NCBI RefSeq assembly: GCF_003710255.1
Contig: NZ_RHIB01000003.1
Coordinates: 186,001-250,000 of the forward strand
Direction: 5' to 3'
DNA from: Alteribacter keqinensis
GTDB taxonomy: Bacteria > Bacillota > Bacilli > Bacillales > Salisediminibacteriaceae
Length of the DNA stretch: 64,000 nt
Positions 26,857-35,078 of this stretch are shown piece after piece. Numbering within the stretch: the first letter of the stretch is position 1; every line of letters starts with the position of its first letter. Position numbers and translations under genes: made by a program. The notes beneath the pieces were generated by a model. The model was given only the letters and a program-made list of their open reading frames with translations. It did no database searches and was not told where the DNA came from.

Positions 26857-27979
26857 AAAAATTCTGTGTGTTACCGGTACCAGAGCCGATTATGGGATAT
26901 TAAGGTCATTGTTATTTTCCCTGAAGCAAGAAAAGGCAATCAACCTTCAGTTAGTGGTGACTGGAATGCATCTTCTGGAAGAATACGGATACACAATTGA
27001 AGCCATTTATCGTGACAACTTTCAAGTGGCTGCAACACCTTCAATTTTATTTAAGGGCGATTCCACACTTTCAATGAGTCAGGCTGCAGGGATGGGAATT
27101 CTTTATTTCGCGGATGTTTTTGACAGAGAAAAACCGGATGGTGTGCTGTTACTTGGAGACAGAGGAGAGATGCTTGCTGCTGCCGTTGCTTGTCATTATC
27201 AAAACATCCCGACGTTCCATCTTCATGGCGGTGAAGTCTCCGGTTCTGCTGATGACAGGGTCCGTCACGCGATTTCAAAGCTTTCAATGTACCATTTTGT
27301 TTCCACACATGATTCGAAGAAAAGGTTGATCGCCATGGGAGAGGATGCAGAAAACATAATCGTAAGCGGATCATTACGAAAGCATGATATTCAATCATTG
27401 GCAGGTAAGGAGCCAATGCTGAAGGCCCAATTAAAGGATAAATTGAATTATGACCAACTAAACGATCTTATTATCCTAGCCATGCATCCTGATACAAAAG
27501 AGGTGTCGGTCAATTATAAAGACCAGGTGAATGCAGTTTTAGCGGCATTACTGTCATTGGGCAGCATAAAAGTTGTTGTTATCGGAACGAACAGTGATGC
27601 GGGAGGGAATGTCTTTAGGGAACAGGTAAGGACATATTTAACCACAAACCCGAATGCACGTTATATTGAAAGTATGACTTCTGATGAATACTTATATTTA
27701 TTGTCACAAGCAAGAGTATTACTTGGCAATACAAGTAGCGGTATTATAGAAGCTCCCTTCTTAAAGCTTCCGTTTATAAATATAGGAGATCGTCAAAGGA
27801 ACAGAGAGTCCGGAGATAATGTGATTCATCTGGATTACAATATAAAACGAATTGAAAGTACCATAAGAACTATAAAAGACAGTAAGAGAGAATTTACTGT
27901 AAACCCTTACGATATAGTTGATTCTCCGGCTGAACTGATCACTGCAAAAATAAAACAGTGGATCACGCTCATGAATTAA
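26846..27979 (+). CDS. neuC: UDP-N-acetylglucosamine 2-epimerase, hydrolysing (NeuC/LegG/PtmD-like)
   Basis: A 377-residue GT-B-fold enzyme that removes UDP (or GDP) with inversion at C2, delivering the free 2,4-diacetamido mannose-type sugar to the synthase. It has CVTGTRADYGILR at the N-terminus, LLGDRGEMLAAAVAC, HLHGGEVSGSADDRVRHAISK, and GNTSSGIIEAPFLKLPFINIG near the C-terminus, all typical of hydrolysing epimerases. This class separates legionaminic from pseudaminic acid pathways, where the unrelated PseG is used. It is coupled to the synthase and followed by a terminator. Confidence 0.94.
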   Translation: MTSKKILCVTGTRADYGILRSLLFSLKQEKAINLQLVVTGMHLLEEYGYTIEAIYRDNFQVAATPSILFKGDSTLSMSQAAGMGILYFADVFDREKPDGVLLLGDRGEMLAAAVACHYQNIPTFHLHGGEVSGSADDRVRHAISKLSMYHFVSTHDSKKRLIAMGEDAENIIVSGSLRKHDIQSLAGKEPMLKAQLKDKLNYDQLNDLIILAMHPDTKEVSVNYKDQVNAVLAALLSLGSIKVVVIGTNSDAGGNVFREQVRTYLTTNPNARYIESMTSDEYLYLLSQARVLLGNTSSGIIEAPFLKLPFINIGDRQRNRESGDNVIHLDYNIKRIESTIRTIKDSKREFTVNPYDIVDSPAELITAKIKQWITLMN

Positions 27980-27991
27980 ATAGTTAAAACG

Positions 27992-28019
27992 GCCTTGATA
28001 ATAAGCAGGGCTTTTTTTT
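27992..28019 (+). terminator. Terminator of the legC-neuB-neuC-like operon
   Basis: GCCTTG / CAGGGC stem (one G-U) with a TTTTTTTT tract, 12 bases after the stop codon. Confidence 0.78.
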
Positions 28020-28127
28020 GAGGAACAAAACTTGTTTTCTAGTTATATTCATCTTTTATAACTCAGTTACTTACGCATACTCCGTGCACTTATGCATTTA
28101 TGTAAATACCAATCCCAAAAAAGAAAA

Positions 28128-28146
28128 GGGTGGAAGGTCTCCACCC
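28128..28146 (-). terminator. Terminator of the 79-residue beta-rich protein gene
   Basis: A perfect GGGTGGA / TCCACCC stem followed on the minus strand by TTTTCTTTTTT. Confidence 0.85.
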
Positions 28147-28171
28147 GGAAAATGATAAGAAAGATAAATGG

Positions 28172-28411
28172 TTACGTTCCTGAAAGTAAATCAATTGTTA
28201 CCTCTACTGTCAATTCTGTTTCGAGAAGAGGAATTGTTGTAATGAATACAGAGCCTACTTCACCTGTGATTGTTGATCCTAACAACTGAAAAGTAACGCT
28301 GTCACCGGATACCGGGTAGATACCAGAATAGAGTTGTACCCTGGTTTCTAAAGGTACGCCTCCAACAGCAAGAATGTCGACTGTGACTTCCGCAAATACT
28401 GCTAATCCCAT
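28172..28411 (-). CDS. Small beta-rich protein, relative of the protein at 52045
   Basis: A 79-residue protein starting MGLAVFAEVTVDILAVGG and rich in Val, Ile, Thr and Gly, with an alternating pattern that suggests an all-beta fold. It has almost no basic residues and no signal peptide. The product of the gene at 52045-52302 starts MGLLNFCCAEVTADISLLG and follows the same pattern, so the two seem to be paralogues. Such proteins would suit a structural role, for example in spore surface layers, but this is inference. GGAGGG precedes the ATG and a strong terminator follows. A CATATGATG element (near the sigma-K -10 form) is 30 bases upstream. Confidence 0.72.
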   Translation of the reverse strand: MGLAVFAEVTVDILAVGGVPLETRVQLYSGIYPVSGDSVTFQLLGSTITGEVGSVFITTIPLLETELTVEVTIDLLSGT

Positions 28412-28578
28412 AGTTTTCCCTCCAATCTTTTGTACTTCTACATCATATGTAAAAAAGAGTGAAGGGGCATGTACATTCCACTATGTTTTGAACAAAAATA
28501 TAGATTGATTTCCTTTTTACATTCACAGATTCTCTCTGGGGTTATTAAGTGGAATTTATAGAAGCGTTTTACTAAATC

Positions 28579-29499
28579 TTAAATAAGAGAGGCTACCTTT
28601 TCCAAATGATCCACAGTGGAGATGTCTTCTTCCAATAATGGAATACGTATTTGAGCAATATCTTTAAAACAGCTGTTTATCTGATCCAGATAATTGCCTT
28701 GCTGTGCTTTCCGCTTTTCAAAAAAGCGCCCGTCCACGTCATCGGGAATGATTTTATTAATCACAATCCCTTCAACCGGAATGTTGTGCTGCTTTAACGT
28801 ATTTACACCACGTACAGCTTCGGCGATAGGAAGACGCTCCGGGTTCATGACAAACAGAAAGCCTGCCTGTTTTTTGTCCAGCAGAATCGCCCTTACTTGG
28901 GCGAATTTCTCCCGTCTGGCCTGGAGTGTATCAAAGATCGGATCCTCCACAGGTTCACCGTCGTTTAACAGCTGTGTGTAGTGCTCATTTGTTTTGCGCC
29001 GCCGCTCCAGCATTCCGTCCATCCAGACCCCCATCATTTCCGGGAGGTTCATCAGCCGGAGGGTGTGTCCGGTAGGTGCCGTGTCAAAAATAATGCGGTC
29101 ATATTTTTGACGCTCGTCCAGAATGATGGACGTCATTCTGTCAAAAAGAGCAGCCTCATCTGCTCCGGGACTCGTTTTGGCCATATCCATCTGCCGGTGA
29201 ACCTCTTCAATCATGGTTGCTTTAACGTGACCTGAAATGTTTGCTTTAACCTGCTCAATATAGCGTTCACTCTCTTTTTCAGGGTCAATCTCCATCACGA
29301 AAAGAGAGGGTGAGACTTCCTTCGCCTTATTGCCGAGCTTCGTGTGAAAAAGGTCGCTCAGGTTATGAGCCGGATCTGTTGAGATTAAGAGAGTGCGCTT
29401 GCCGGCTTTACTGGCGGCGAGGGCAAGAGCGGAGGAAGTGGTAGACTTACCGACACCGCCTTTTCCGCCAACAAACAGGATGGCTTTTTCGACTGTCAT
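28579..29499 (-). CDS. ArsA/Get3-family ATPase (single domain)
   Basis: A 306-residue soluble P-loop ATPase of the anion-transporting ATPase (ArsA) family. The deviant Walker A GGKGGVGKST is at residues 11-20, the switch/Walker B region is ISTDPAHNLSDLF and IIFDTAPTGHTLRLMNLP. Only one ATPase domain is present, as in Get3-like bacterial forms that dimerise. No arsR, arsB or arsD gene is nearby, so arsenite transport is unlikely. It lies 23 bases downstream of a cory-CC-star gene, a known partnership, and AAGGAGTGAT precedes the ATG. Confidence 0.9.
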   Translation of the reverse strand: MTVEKAILFVGGKGGVGKSTTSSALALAASKAGKRTLLISTDPAHNLSDLFHTKLGNKAKEVSPSLFVMEIDPEKESERYIEQVKANISGHVKATMIEEVHRQMDMAKTSPGADEAALFDRMTSIILDERQKYDRIIFDTAPTGHTLRLMNLPEMMGVWMDGMLERRRKTNEHYTQLLNDGEPVEDPIFDTLQARREKFAQVRAILLDKKQAGFLFVMNPERLPIAEAVRGVNTLKQHNIPVEGIVINKIIPDDVDGRFFEKRKAQQGNYLDQINSCFKDIAQIRIPLLEEDISTVDHLEKVASLI

Positions 29500-29522
29500 G
29501 ATGTATCACTCCTTCTTAAATG

Positions 29523-29774
29523 TTAACAGCAGCGAAAGCCGTTGATGGGGGACTTGTCCATCCCCATGCGCAAGTGCCACTCATGGAACCGCTCGAGCAT
29601 GTGGGGATAAAGTTCCAGTGTGTAATAGAAAGCAGGGTTTGGGATACCCAGCATGTCCGAGTAACAGAGAATCATAAACAAGTCGTCCTCGTCACGGAGC
29701 TCTCTGGCAATTTCGGTCCTGTGGCCCTGTTTGAGCATCTCATCGTAAAGCTGAAGGATCTTTTTAAAATCCAT
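29523..29774 (-). CDS. Cory-CC-star protein
   Basis: An 83-residue protein ending in GFRCC immediately before the stop codon, the feature from which the cory-CC-star family takes its name. Conserved sections are LRDEDDLFMILCYSDMLGIPNP and YYTLELYPHMLERFHEWHL. The family is typically encoded beside ArsA-type ATPases, as here. The twin C-terminal cysteines could be ligands or a modification site; function is unknown. GGGAGG precedes the ATG. It lies downstream of cstA but a large inverted repeat separates the two. Confidence 0.87.
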   Translation of the reverse strand: MDFKKILQLYDEMLKQGHRTEIARELRDEDDLFMILCYSDMLGIPNPAFYYTLELYPHMLERFHEWHLRMGMDKSPINGFRCC

Positions 29775-29808
29775 TATGAATTCCTCCCTGCTGATGTGAC
29801 CTGCATGG

Positions 29809-29955
29809 AAAGAGGCTGAGACACAAGTGTTTTAGCCTGCGGGAATCCGAACGAATAACGTGCGGTGCAAATAAACCGATCCTGAAATATACTCCGCTAT
29901 GTCAGCATATTATTGGGATTCTCAGCTAAACACTTTCTTTATGTCCCAACCTCTT
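29809..29955. repeat. Large imperfect inverted repeat (MITE-like) between cstA and the cory-CC-star gene
   Basis: AAGAGGCTGAGACACAAGTGTTTTAGC pairs imperfectly with GCTAAACACTTTCTTTATGTCCC... at the right end (given here in part), and the inner arms also match (GCGGGAATCC with GGGATTCT). The AGAGGCTGGGACA...TGTCCCAACCTCT form is widespread in Firmicute genomes. The whole would fold into one long hairpin in RNA. Confidence 0.65.
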
Positions 29956-29964
29956 CTACGAGAT

Positions 29965-31713
29965 TTACATAGACTGATCTTTATCGGTTGGTATATTCGT
30001 GTTGTTTTTACGTAAGGCACTGACTGCTTCAAGCATAATCCAGATGGCGAAGACGAAAATGACAGCACCGAGCATGAAGAGGAGCAGATTCATTTCCGCA
30101 TCTCCAAGACCCGACCACTGGAAGAATACCTGCTGTCCCATGGCCCACAGGGTCATGATCATGAGAAAGACCATTGGGATTAATGTAATCAGGTAGTTTC
30201 GTCCCTGTCTTTTTAACCAAAGTGTAATCAGCAGCAGGGTGATCCCTGCAAGGAGCTGGTTTGACGTACCGAACAACGGCCAAAGTAAGTAACCGCCGGA
30301 ACCGAATCCCTGTGGTCCTCTTGGAAGGAGTACCAGAGCTGCAGAAGATACAACGGCGATGGTTGTAGCTACGTGCATTTTCGTAAGTGACTTGATTTTA
30401 TACTCGCTGCCAAGCTCTGAGATAATGTAGCGCATAAGACGGACCGATGTATCCAGAGTCGTAGCGGCGAAACTTACGACGATAACGGCAACGATGGTTG
30501 CGGCAATGTCTGCCGGAATGAAAATTCCGGTGGCGAGCTGGCCGGCACCCTGGATGAACGTGGTTAAACCGATGTTTCCTGCTGTGCCGAAGCTGTCATA
30601 GGCAGCTGTGAATGCACCGGGGTTGGCAAAGAATGTGGCTACGGCAATGATGGCAATCAGAGCAAGCAATCCTTCACCTACAGCCCCGAAATAACCAACG
30701 AATCGGGCATCGGTTTCTTTATTGAGCTGCTTACTGGAGGTTCCTGATGCAACGAGACCGTGGAAACCGGAAATGGCCCCACAGGCAATGGTGATAAAGA
30801 GAAGCGGGAACCAAGGCGTGGTTGCTTCTGTATTCATCATTGGAGCCGTAACTTCCGGGTTTGAGAATAACAGACCCAGGTAAAGAATACCGAGACCGAC
30901 CATAAGCTGGTGCGAGTTAATATAATCCCGCGGCTGGAGAAGCTTCCACACCGGCAGTGTTGACGCGATATACACATAGATCATAAGAACGATAATCCAT
31001 ACAAAGAATGACATGGAAACCCCGTCGAGACCGAATGCTACCGTATTTTCCGCACCGCCAAAGTACCGGGGCAGATCAATTTGAAGGGCAGGCACACGGG
31101 CTGCGATAATGGCAGTAACGTACATGGTAGCCAGGGCCGCAATCGACGGGAAAAGCATGTTACCGCTTCGTTTATAAACGAGATACCCAATCCAGATCGC
31201 CAGTGGAATCTGAATGAACACCGATAATACCGCTGATGGGAAATTGATGAAGAGGTTTGAAATCACCCATGCAAATACGGCATTTACCATTAATACGAGA
31301 ATTAAGATGATAAATAAGAACAGAATTTTTGCCCGCTGGCCGATAATCTTGTTGGCCAGTGTTCCGACCGACTGCCCTTTGTTCCTGACAGACAGAACAA
31401 GTGCGCCAAAGTCATGAACCCCGGCAGCAAACACCGTACCTAATACGACCCACAAAAAGGCAGGGAGCCAGCCCCAGTAGATGGCGATAGCAGGTCCTAC
31501 AATCGGAGCTGCTCCGGCAACGGACGTAAAATGATGTCCCCACAATACCCATTTATTCGTTGGTACAAAGTCGACACCATCCTTATACTTGTGGGCAGGT
31601 GTCACATAATCAGGATCGAGCCGGTAAATACGCTCGGCTACGAACTTGGAATAATACTTATAGCCGAGAAAAAAGACGGCCATCCCGACAACAGCTAAAA
31701 TAATTGCACTCAT
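29965..31713 (-). CDS. cstA: Carbon starvation protein CstA family transporter
   Basis: A 582-residue membrane protein with about sixteen helices. Family features are the N-terminal YKYYSKFVAERIYRLD, the HHFTSVAGAAPIVGPAIA motif, GVHDFGALVLSVRNKGQSVG, CGAISGFHGLVASGTSSKQL and FGTSNQLLAGITLLLITLWL. CstA-type proteins import pyruvate or peptides when carbon is scarce. Length is normal for the shorter Firmicute form. AGAGAGGGG precedes the ATG. A strong cre-like site is 44 bases upstream, which suits repression by CcpA when sugar is plentiful. Confidence 0.95.
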   Translation of the reverse strand: MSAIILAVVGMAVFFLGYKYYSKFVAERIYRLDPDYVTPAHKYKDGVDFVPTNKWVLWGHHFTSVAGAAPIVGPAIAIYWGWLPAFLWVVLGTVFAAGVHDFGALVLSVRNKGQSVGTLANKIIGQRAKILFLFIILILVLMVNAVFAWVISNLFINFPSAVLSVFIQIPLAIWIGYLVYKRSGNMLFPSIAALATMYVTAIIAARVPALQIDLPRYFGGAENTVAFGLDGVSMSFFVWIIVLMIYVYIASTLPVWKLLQPRDYINSHQLMVGLGILYLGLLFSNPEVTAPMMNTEATTPWFPLLFITIACGAISGFHGLVASGTSSKQLNKETDARFVGYFGAVGEGLLALIAIIAVATFFANPGAFTAAYDSFGTAGNIGLTTFIQGAGQLATGIFIPADIAATIVAVIVVSFAATTLDTSVRLMRYIISELGSEYKIKSLTKMHVATTIAVVSSAALVLLPRGPQGFGSGGYLLWPLFGTSNQLLAGITLLLITLWLKRQGRNYLITLIPMVFLMIMTLWAMGQQVFFQWSGLGDAEMNLLLFMLGAVIFVFAIWIMLEAVSALRKNNTNIPTDKDQSM

Positions 31714-31756
31714 TTTTCTTCCCCTCTCTTTTTATATGATTTAAGGGTGGATAATA

Positions 31757-31770
31757 AGAAACCGCTTTCA
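31757..31770. promoter_or_regulatory. Candidate CcpA cre site upstream of cstA
   Basis: On the minus strand TGAAAGCGGTTTCT matches the TGWAANCGNTNWCA consensus at all but the last position. It lies in the cstA leader or promoter region. Confidence 0.55.
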
Positions 31771-31890
31771 ATCCCCTCACTTCTATTATTTTCGTTTTGT
31801 TCTAAATAATCAAATAATTTATCTGGAAAACTCATAAAAAAACGGAAATAGCGCAACTTAATAGAAGAAAGTGGAAGGAGGATTTAAAAA

Positions 31891-32175
31891 ATGTGGGGAC
31901 ATAACCATAAATTACGGTGGCGGATTACCTGGAAGGCTGTGCTTGTTGGGGCACTCACACTTCTTTGCAGTACACTCCTGATGGTGTGGAAACCGGAAAG
32001 CGACTGGATGTTCCGGTTATCAGGCTGTCTCATGCTTCTCGGTTTCTCATCGGTAAGTCTCCCCCGGGCGGTTAAAGAAGTCCGGCCTCATTTGTACCGG
32101 GGATGGTTAAAAAAATACGGAGAATGGCTCGAACCAAATACGAACACCACGAAAAACCGGTCTGCAGATATGTAG
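31891..32175 (+). CDS. Small two-helix membrane protein, unknown function
   Basis: A 94-residue protein with a basic N-terminus, two membrane helices at about residues 15-32 and 38-56, and a polar tail ending NTNTTKNRSADM. The ribosome site AAGGAGG stands eight bases before the ATG. It is divergent from cstA, and the spacer between them is shared. No family is recognised. Confidence 0.7.
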   Translation: MWGHNHKLRWRITWKAVLVGALTLLCSTLLMVWKPESDWMFRLSGCLMLLGFSSVSLPRAVKEVRPHLYRGWLKKYGEWLEPNTNTTKNRSADM

Positions 32176-32244
32176 GCCGGTTTCGTTTATTTAGCTGTTT
32201 CGTGATTCGGGCAAGCAAACCCTATCATATCCATATACGAAAAA

Positions 32245-32272
32245 AGAAGCCTTTTTTACTGAAAGGCTTCTT
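32245..32272 (-). terminator. Terminator of the SEC-C gene
   Basis: AGAAGCCT / AGGCTTCT stem; on the minus strand it is followed by TTTTTT, a few bases after the stop codon at 32280. Confidence 0.82.
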
Positions 32273-32279
32273 ACAGGTG

Positions 32280-33314
32280 TTATTTTGTATCCAGGCCGTC
32301 TAGATCAAACTGCTTGAACTTGTTTGAAATTGTAGACGATGATACACCGTATTTTTCTGCGAGGCTCTTCTGGCTCACTTTTTTCTCAGGGGCACTTAAC
32401 TGGTACATCCAGTATTCAAGTGCTGCTGCAAATACTTCAGGTTTTGTAATACGTGGGGATTTCTTCTCGATAAATTCCGTCCACAACAATCTCGCATGAA
32501 TGATCTTTGTGTAAGGGAATTCATTGAGGGAGATATTCTCGATCAGAATGTCAAAGCACTCCTGTGCTTTATCTGAAAGGATATCGTCTTTGATCCCTAT
32601 GGCCAGTTCAGTAAGGATTCCTGAGAGGATCTGAAGGGCAGACGGGTATTCACGGGTCAGAAGGTCACGCTCCGATTCCCCGGGTTTACTGAAGAAGGTA
32701 TGGAACTTTTTCCACTCGTACTCGAATGTATCGACAAAGTCCTCAGGAATAATCATGATATCACTTCCGAGAGCGTAGCCAGAGAGAGTAGGGTACAGGT
32801 ATCCGATAATCAGATCCTGTTCGGAAAGCTGCTTCGTCGTTTCTGTTATTTCCATAGGAATCCTCGTTTTATCAAACCATTCCACAATCGTCATCTGTTT
32901 GCCTTCTACCTGCTCCACGCGGTAAACGGCCGGGCGAATCTGTTTCCACTGAGTCAGAAACTGCTGGAAGGACTCCGAGTAGGATGCACCGTGTTTGTCA
33001 ATATACATTTCCACAATGGTTTTGCCGTCAACGACCTTTGCATTGAACAGGCTCCAGAGAGACATGCTCTGGACAAAAGCCTGCTGGTCGGCTTTTTTCA
33101 GTACCCACAGTTCATTGACATCCTTCCAGATGCTTGCCTGCAATTCTTCTTCATAAGGTGTGCTAAATTCCACTACTTTAGGTAAAAACTGCTGATAATC
33201 TTTTTCATCCTGCAACGTTGCTGTTGATAAAGCTTCTTGTTTGTTCATGCAGCATTTTTTGTATTTTTTCCCGCTGCCGCACGGGCAGGGATCGTTTCGT
33301 CTTACTTTTGCCAT
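32280..33314 (-). CDS. SEC-C motif protein with C-terminal helix-turn-helix
   Basis: A 344-residue cytoplasmic protein. The N-terminus MAKVRRNDPCPCGSGKKYKKCC is a SEC-C zinc-binding motif (Cys 10, 12, 21 and 22), as at the end of SecA and in YecA-type proteins. The middle 250 residues are mainly helical and show no known domain. The C-terminus (VSQKSLAEKYGVSSSTISNKF) looks like a helix-turn-helix. The start at 33314 is set by the motif and by GAGGTGA eight bases upstream; a longer frame exists but lacks support. It may be a nucleic-acid or ribosome-associated factor. Confidence 0.83.
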   Translation of the reverse strand: MAKVRRNDPCPCGSGKKYKKCCMNKQEALSTATLQDEKDYQQFLPKVVEFSTPYEEELQASIWKDVNELWVLKKADQQAFVQSMSLWSLFNAKVVDGKTIVEMYIDKHGASYSESFQQFLTQWKQIRPAVYRVEQVEGKQMTIVEWFDKTRIPMEITETTKQLSEQDLIIGYLYPTLSGYALGSDIMIIPEDFVDTFEYEWKKFHTFFSKPGESERDLLTREYPSALQILSGILTELAIGIKDDILSDKAQECFDILIENISLNEFPYTKIIHARLLWTEFIEKKSPRITKPEVFAAALEYWMYQLSAPEKKVSQKSLAEKYGVSSSTISNKFKQFDLDGLDTK

Positions 33315-33490
33315 TCCTCTGGTCACCTCGTTCAAATAAATCGACCTTCCTATCATACCAGTGATTGAACGAAAGGTTAAGGATGAATCAAAAGCACTGT
33401 GTTTTTTGCTAAAAATAAACAATATTAGGGATTATTTGTGTGATTTCCGGGTAAAGAACCGGGAAAACACGATTGCGAGGAGAGGACAAA

Positions 33491-34015
33491 ATGAGAATGA
33501 AGAGGCAGTGGTTAGTCATACCTGTTGTTTTTATGCTTACCGTTATTCTGGCTGCATGTGGAGAAGAGGATGCGATTGTAGACTATTATAATGGAGAGAT
33601 GCATCCGGCTTGGGAGGATGTGGACGAGCAGCTTAACCGGTTCGATGAAGGGCTGATCCGCTTGGAATACGGGGAAACAGAAGAAGGAGAAAGCATGATG
33701 GATGCTGCCAGGGACGAAATAAGGGCGATCCGTGATTCCTTTGAGGGAAGAAGCTATGACTCCGAGCCTGTTCAGGATCTGCAGGATCAGTTTTATGAGT
33801 ATGTGGTAGCAGTGGATGATTTCCTTGAAGGATTTTACGAAGCAATTGCTGCCGAAGCATCAGGTGCGTTCGGGGCAGAAGAAGAGCTGACACTCCAGAG
33901 CCTCATCTCAGAAGCCCAGCGTCAGGAAAACAGCCTGTCTGACATGATTAATGACTACATTGAAGAATACAACCTCGAATGGGAAGAAGAGGGAGAGATG
34001 GATACAGAAGAGTAA
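33491..34015 (+). CDS. Acidic lipoprotein with YkyA-like helical body
   Basis: A 174-residue lipoprotein. Residues 1-19 form a signal peptide ending in the lipobox ILAAC, so the mature protein starts at Cys and is anchored outside the membrane. The rest is strongly acidic and helical, with DVDEQLNRFDEGLIRLEYG and a C-terminus ending in a run of Glu and Asp. It resembles other Bacillus helical lipoproteins, but no named family is certain. GAGGAGAGGA precedes ATG 33491; the frame could begin at TTG 33473 but less well. A strong terminator follows. Confidence 0.8.
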   Translation: MRMKRQWLVIPVVFMLTVILAACGEEDAIVDYYNGEMHPAWEDVDEQLNRFDEGLIRLEYGETEEGESMMDAARDEIRAIRDSFEGRSYDSEPVQDLQDQFYEYVVAVDDFLEGFYEAIAAEASGAFGAEEELTLQSLISEAQRQENSLSDMINDYIEEYNLEWEEEGEMDTEE

Positions 34016-34027
34016 ACAATTGTAAAA

Positions 34028-34075
34028 GAGGCCTGTTTCGGAAAGTTTACGAACTTTCCGGGACAGGCCTTTTTA
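34028..34075 (+). terminator. Terminator of the lipoprotein gene
   Basis: AGGCCTGTTTCGGAAAGTT pairs with AACTTTCCGGGACAGGCCT, followed by TTTTT. Confidence 0.9.
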
Positions 34076-34210
34076 CGTGGAAAGAACATGATGTGAGGAT
34101 ACCTGTCCAAACAAAGAAAGGGTAGGAGAATACACTAATCTATGAATAGATTAAGGAAAGGTAGTGGCTGGTTTGATGAATCTCCAAACAGGAAGGCCAG
34201 GTGATAGACT

Positions 34211-34924
34211 GTGAAAATTGTGCTTGGCGTTCTCGGTGGTATGGGACCGGCCGCCACAATTGATTTCTTTGATAAAATGGTCTTGAATACGTCAGTAGAC
34301 AAAGAAGAAGACCATATCCATGTGATTATAAACAACAACCCACAGATTCCCTCAAGAGTAAAAGGTATTTCAGGAGCAGGGGAGTCTCCTCTTCCATTTA
34401 TAATAGAAGGAATTCGTCTGCTTGAACTGGTGGGAGCTTCCTTTGTAGTAATGCCCTGCAACACCGCTCATTACTGGTATGACCAAATTACTGAGCAGGT
34501 GAATGTACCCGTACTTCACATAATAAAAGAAACAGCCAGAGAAATTAAGGATGCAGCAGGGACAACCCTTCCAAAGGTGTTGTTATTAGCAACAGAAGGG
34601 ACAGTGAAAGCGGGGCTCTATAAAAAAGAATTAGACAAGCGTGCAGTTATTCTGACGCCAAACCAACGAGAGCAAAGGGTGGTGGATAATACGATTGAGA
34701 GAATCAAGCGCGGTCTGTGTGACACAAGTGACTATAAGCTTATCCAGGACCTTATAGAGCATTATAAAGAAAACCATATGATCGACATGATTATAGGAGG
34801 GTGTACCGAAATTCCCCTCATGTATCCGCATCTGGATTTGACTGGAATTAATCCAGTTGACCCAACCTTGATTTTAGCTCGTGCAGCCATCAAAAAGTGC
34901 GGTAAAAAATTAAAGAGCCAATAG
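34211..34924 (+). CDS. Aspartate/glutamate racemase family protein (RacX/YgeA-like)
   Basis: A 237-residue PLP-independent amino acid racemase. The two catalytic cysteines are in [12 protein letters not shown] (about residue 80) and GGCTEIPLM (about residue 197), and the N-terminus [18 protein letters not shown] is the family signature. It makes a D-amino acid, probably D-aspartate or a related D-form. GTG start at 34211 with AGGTGA eight bases upstream. Its 3' end runs directly into a repeat-type terminator. It is transcribed toward rlmCD but probably separately. Confidence 0.92.
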   Translation: MKIVLGVLGGMGPAATIDFFDKMVLNTSVDKEEDHIHVIINNNPQIPSRVKGISGAGESPLPFIIEGIRLLELVGASFVVMPCNTAHYWYDQITEQVNVPVLHIIKETAREIKDAAGTTLPKVLLLATEGTVKAGLYKKELDKRAVILTPNQREQRVVDNTIERIKRGLCDTSDYKLIQDLIEHYKENHMIDMIIGGCTEIPLMYPHLDLTGINPVDPTLILARAAIKKCGKKLKSQ

Positions 34925-34965
34925 GGTCAGACCCCTGAACATAGTTTTGGGCGGTCTGACCTTTT
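34925..34965 (+). terminator. Terminator built from the dispersed GGGTCAGACCC repeat
   Basis: GGTCAGACC pairs perfectly with GGTCTGACC, followed by TTTTG; a second copy with nearly the same loop is at 57867. The element begins at the racemase stop codon. Confidence 0.75.
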
Positions 34966-35078
34966 GTTTATGCATGTTTTCATCAGTGGTGTTCCAAGTA
35001 ACCGAGGCGGTTTCCTGTCCGGGCTTTGTTTGTGGTACAATCATGTGCAGAATGATTGAGCGGAAGGGAACGACGATA

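Noticed and set aside
28579-29499. Arsenite efflux ATPase
   Set aside because: The protein is ArsA-like, but there is no arsB, arsD or arsR nearby and the partner is a cory-CC-star protein, so arsenic transport is not supported.
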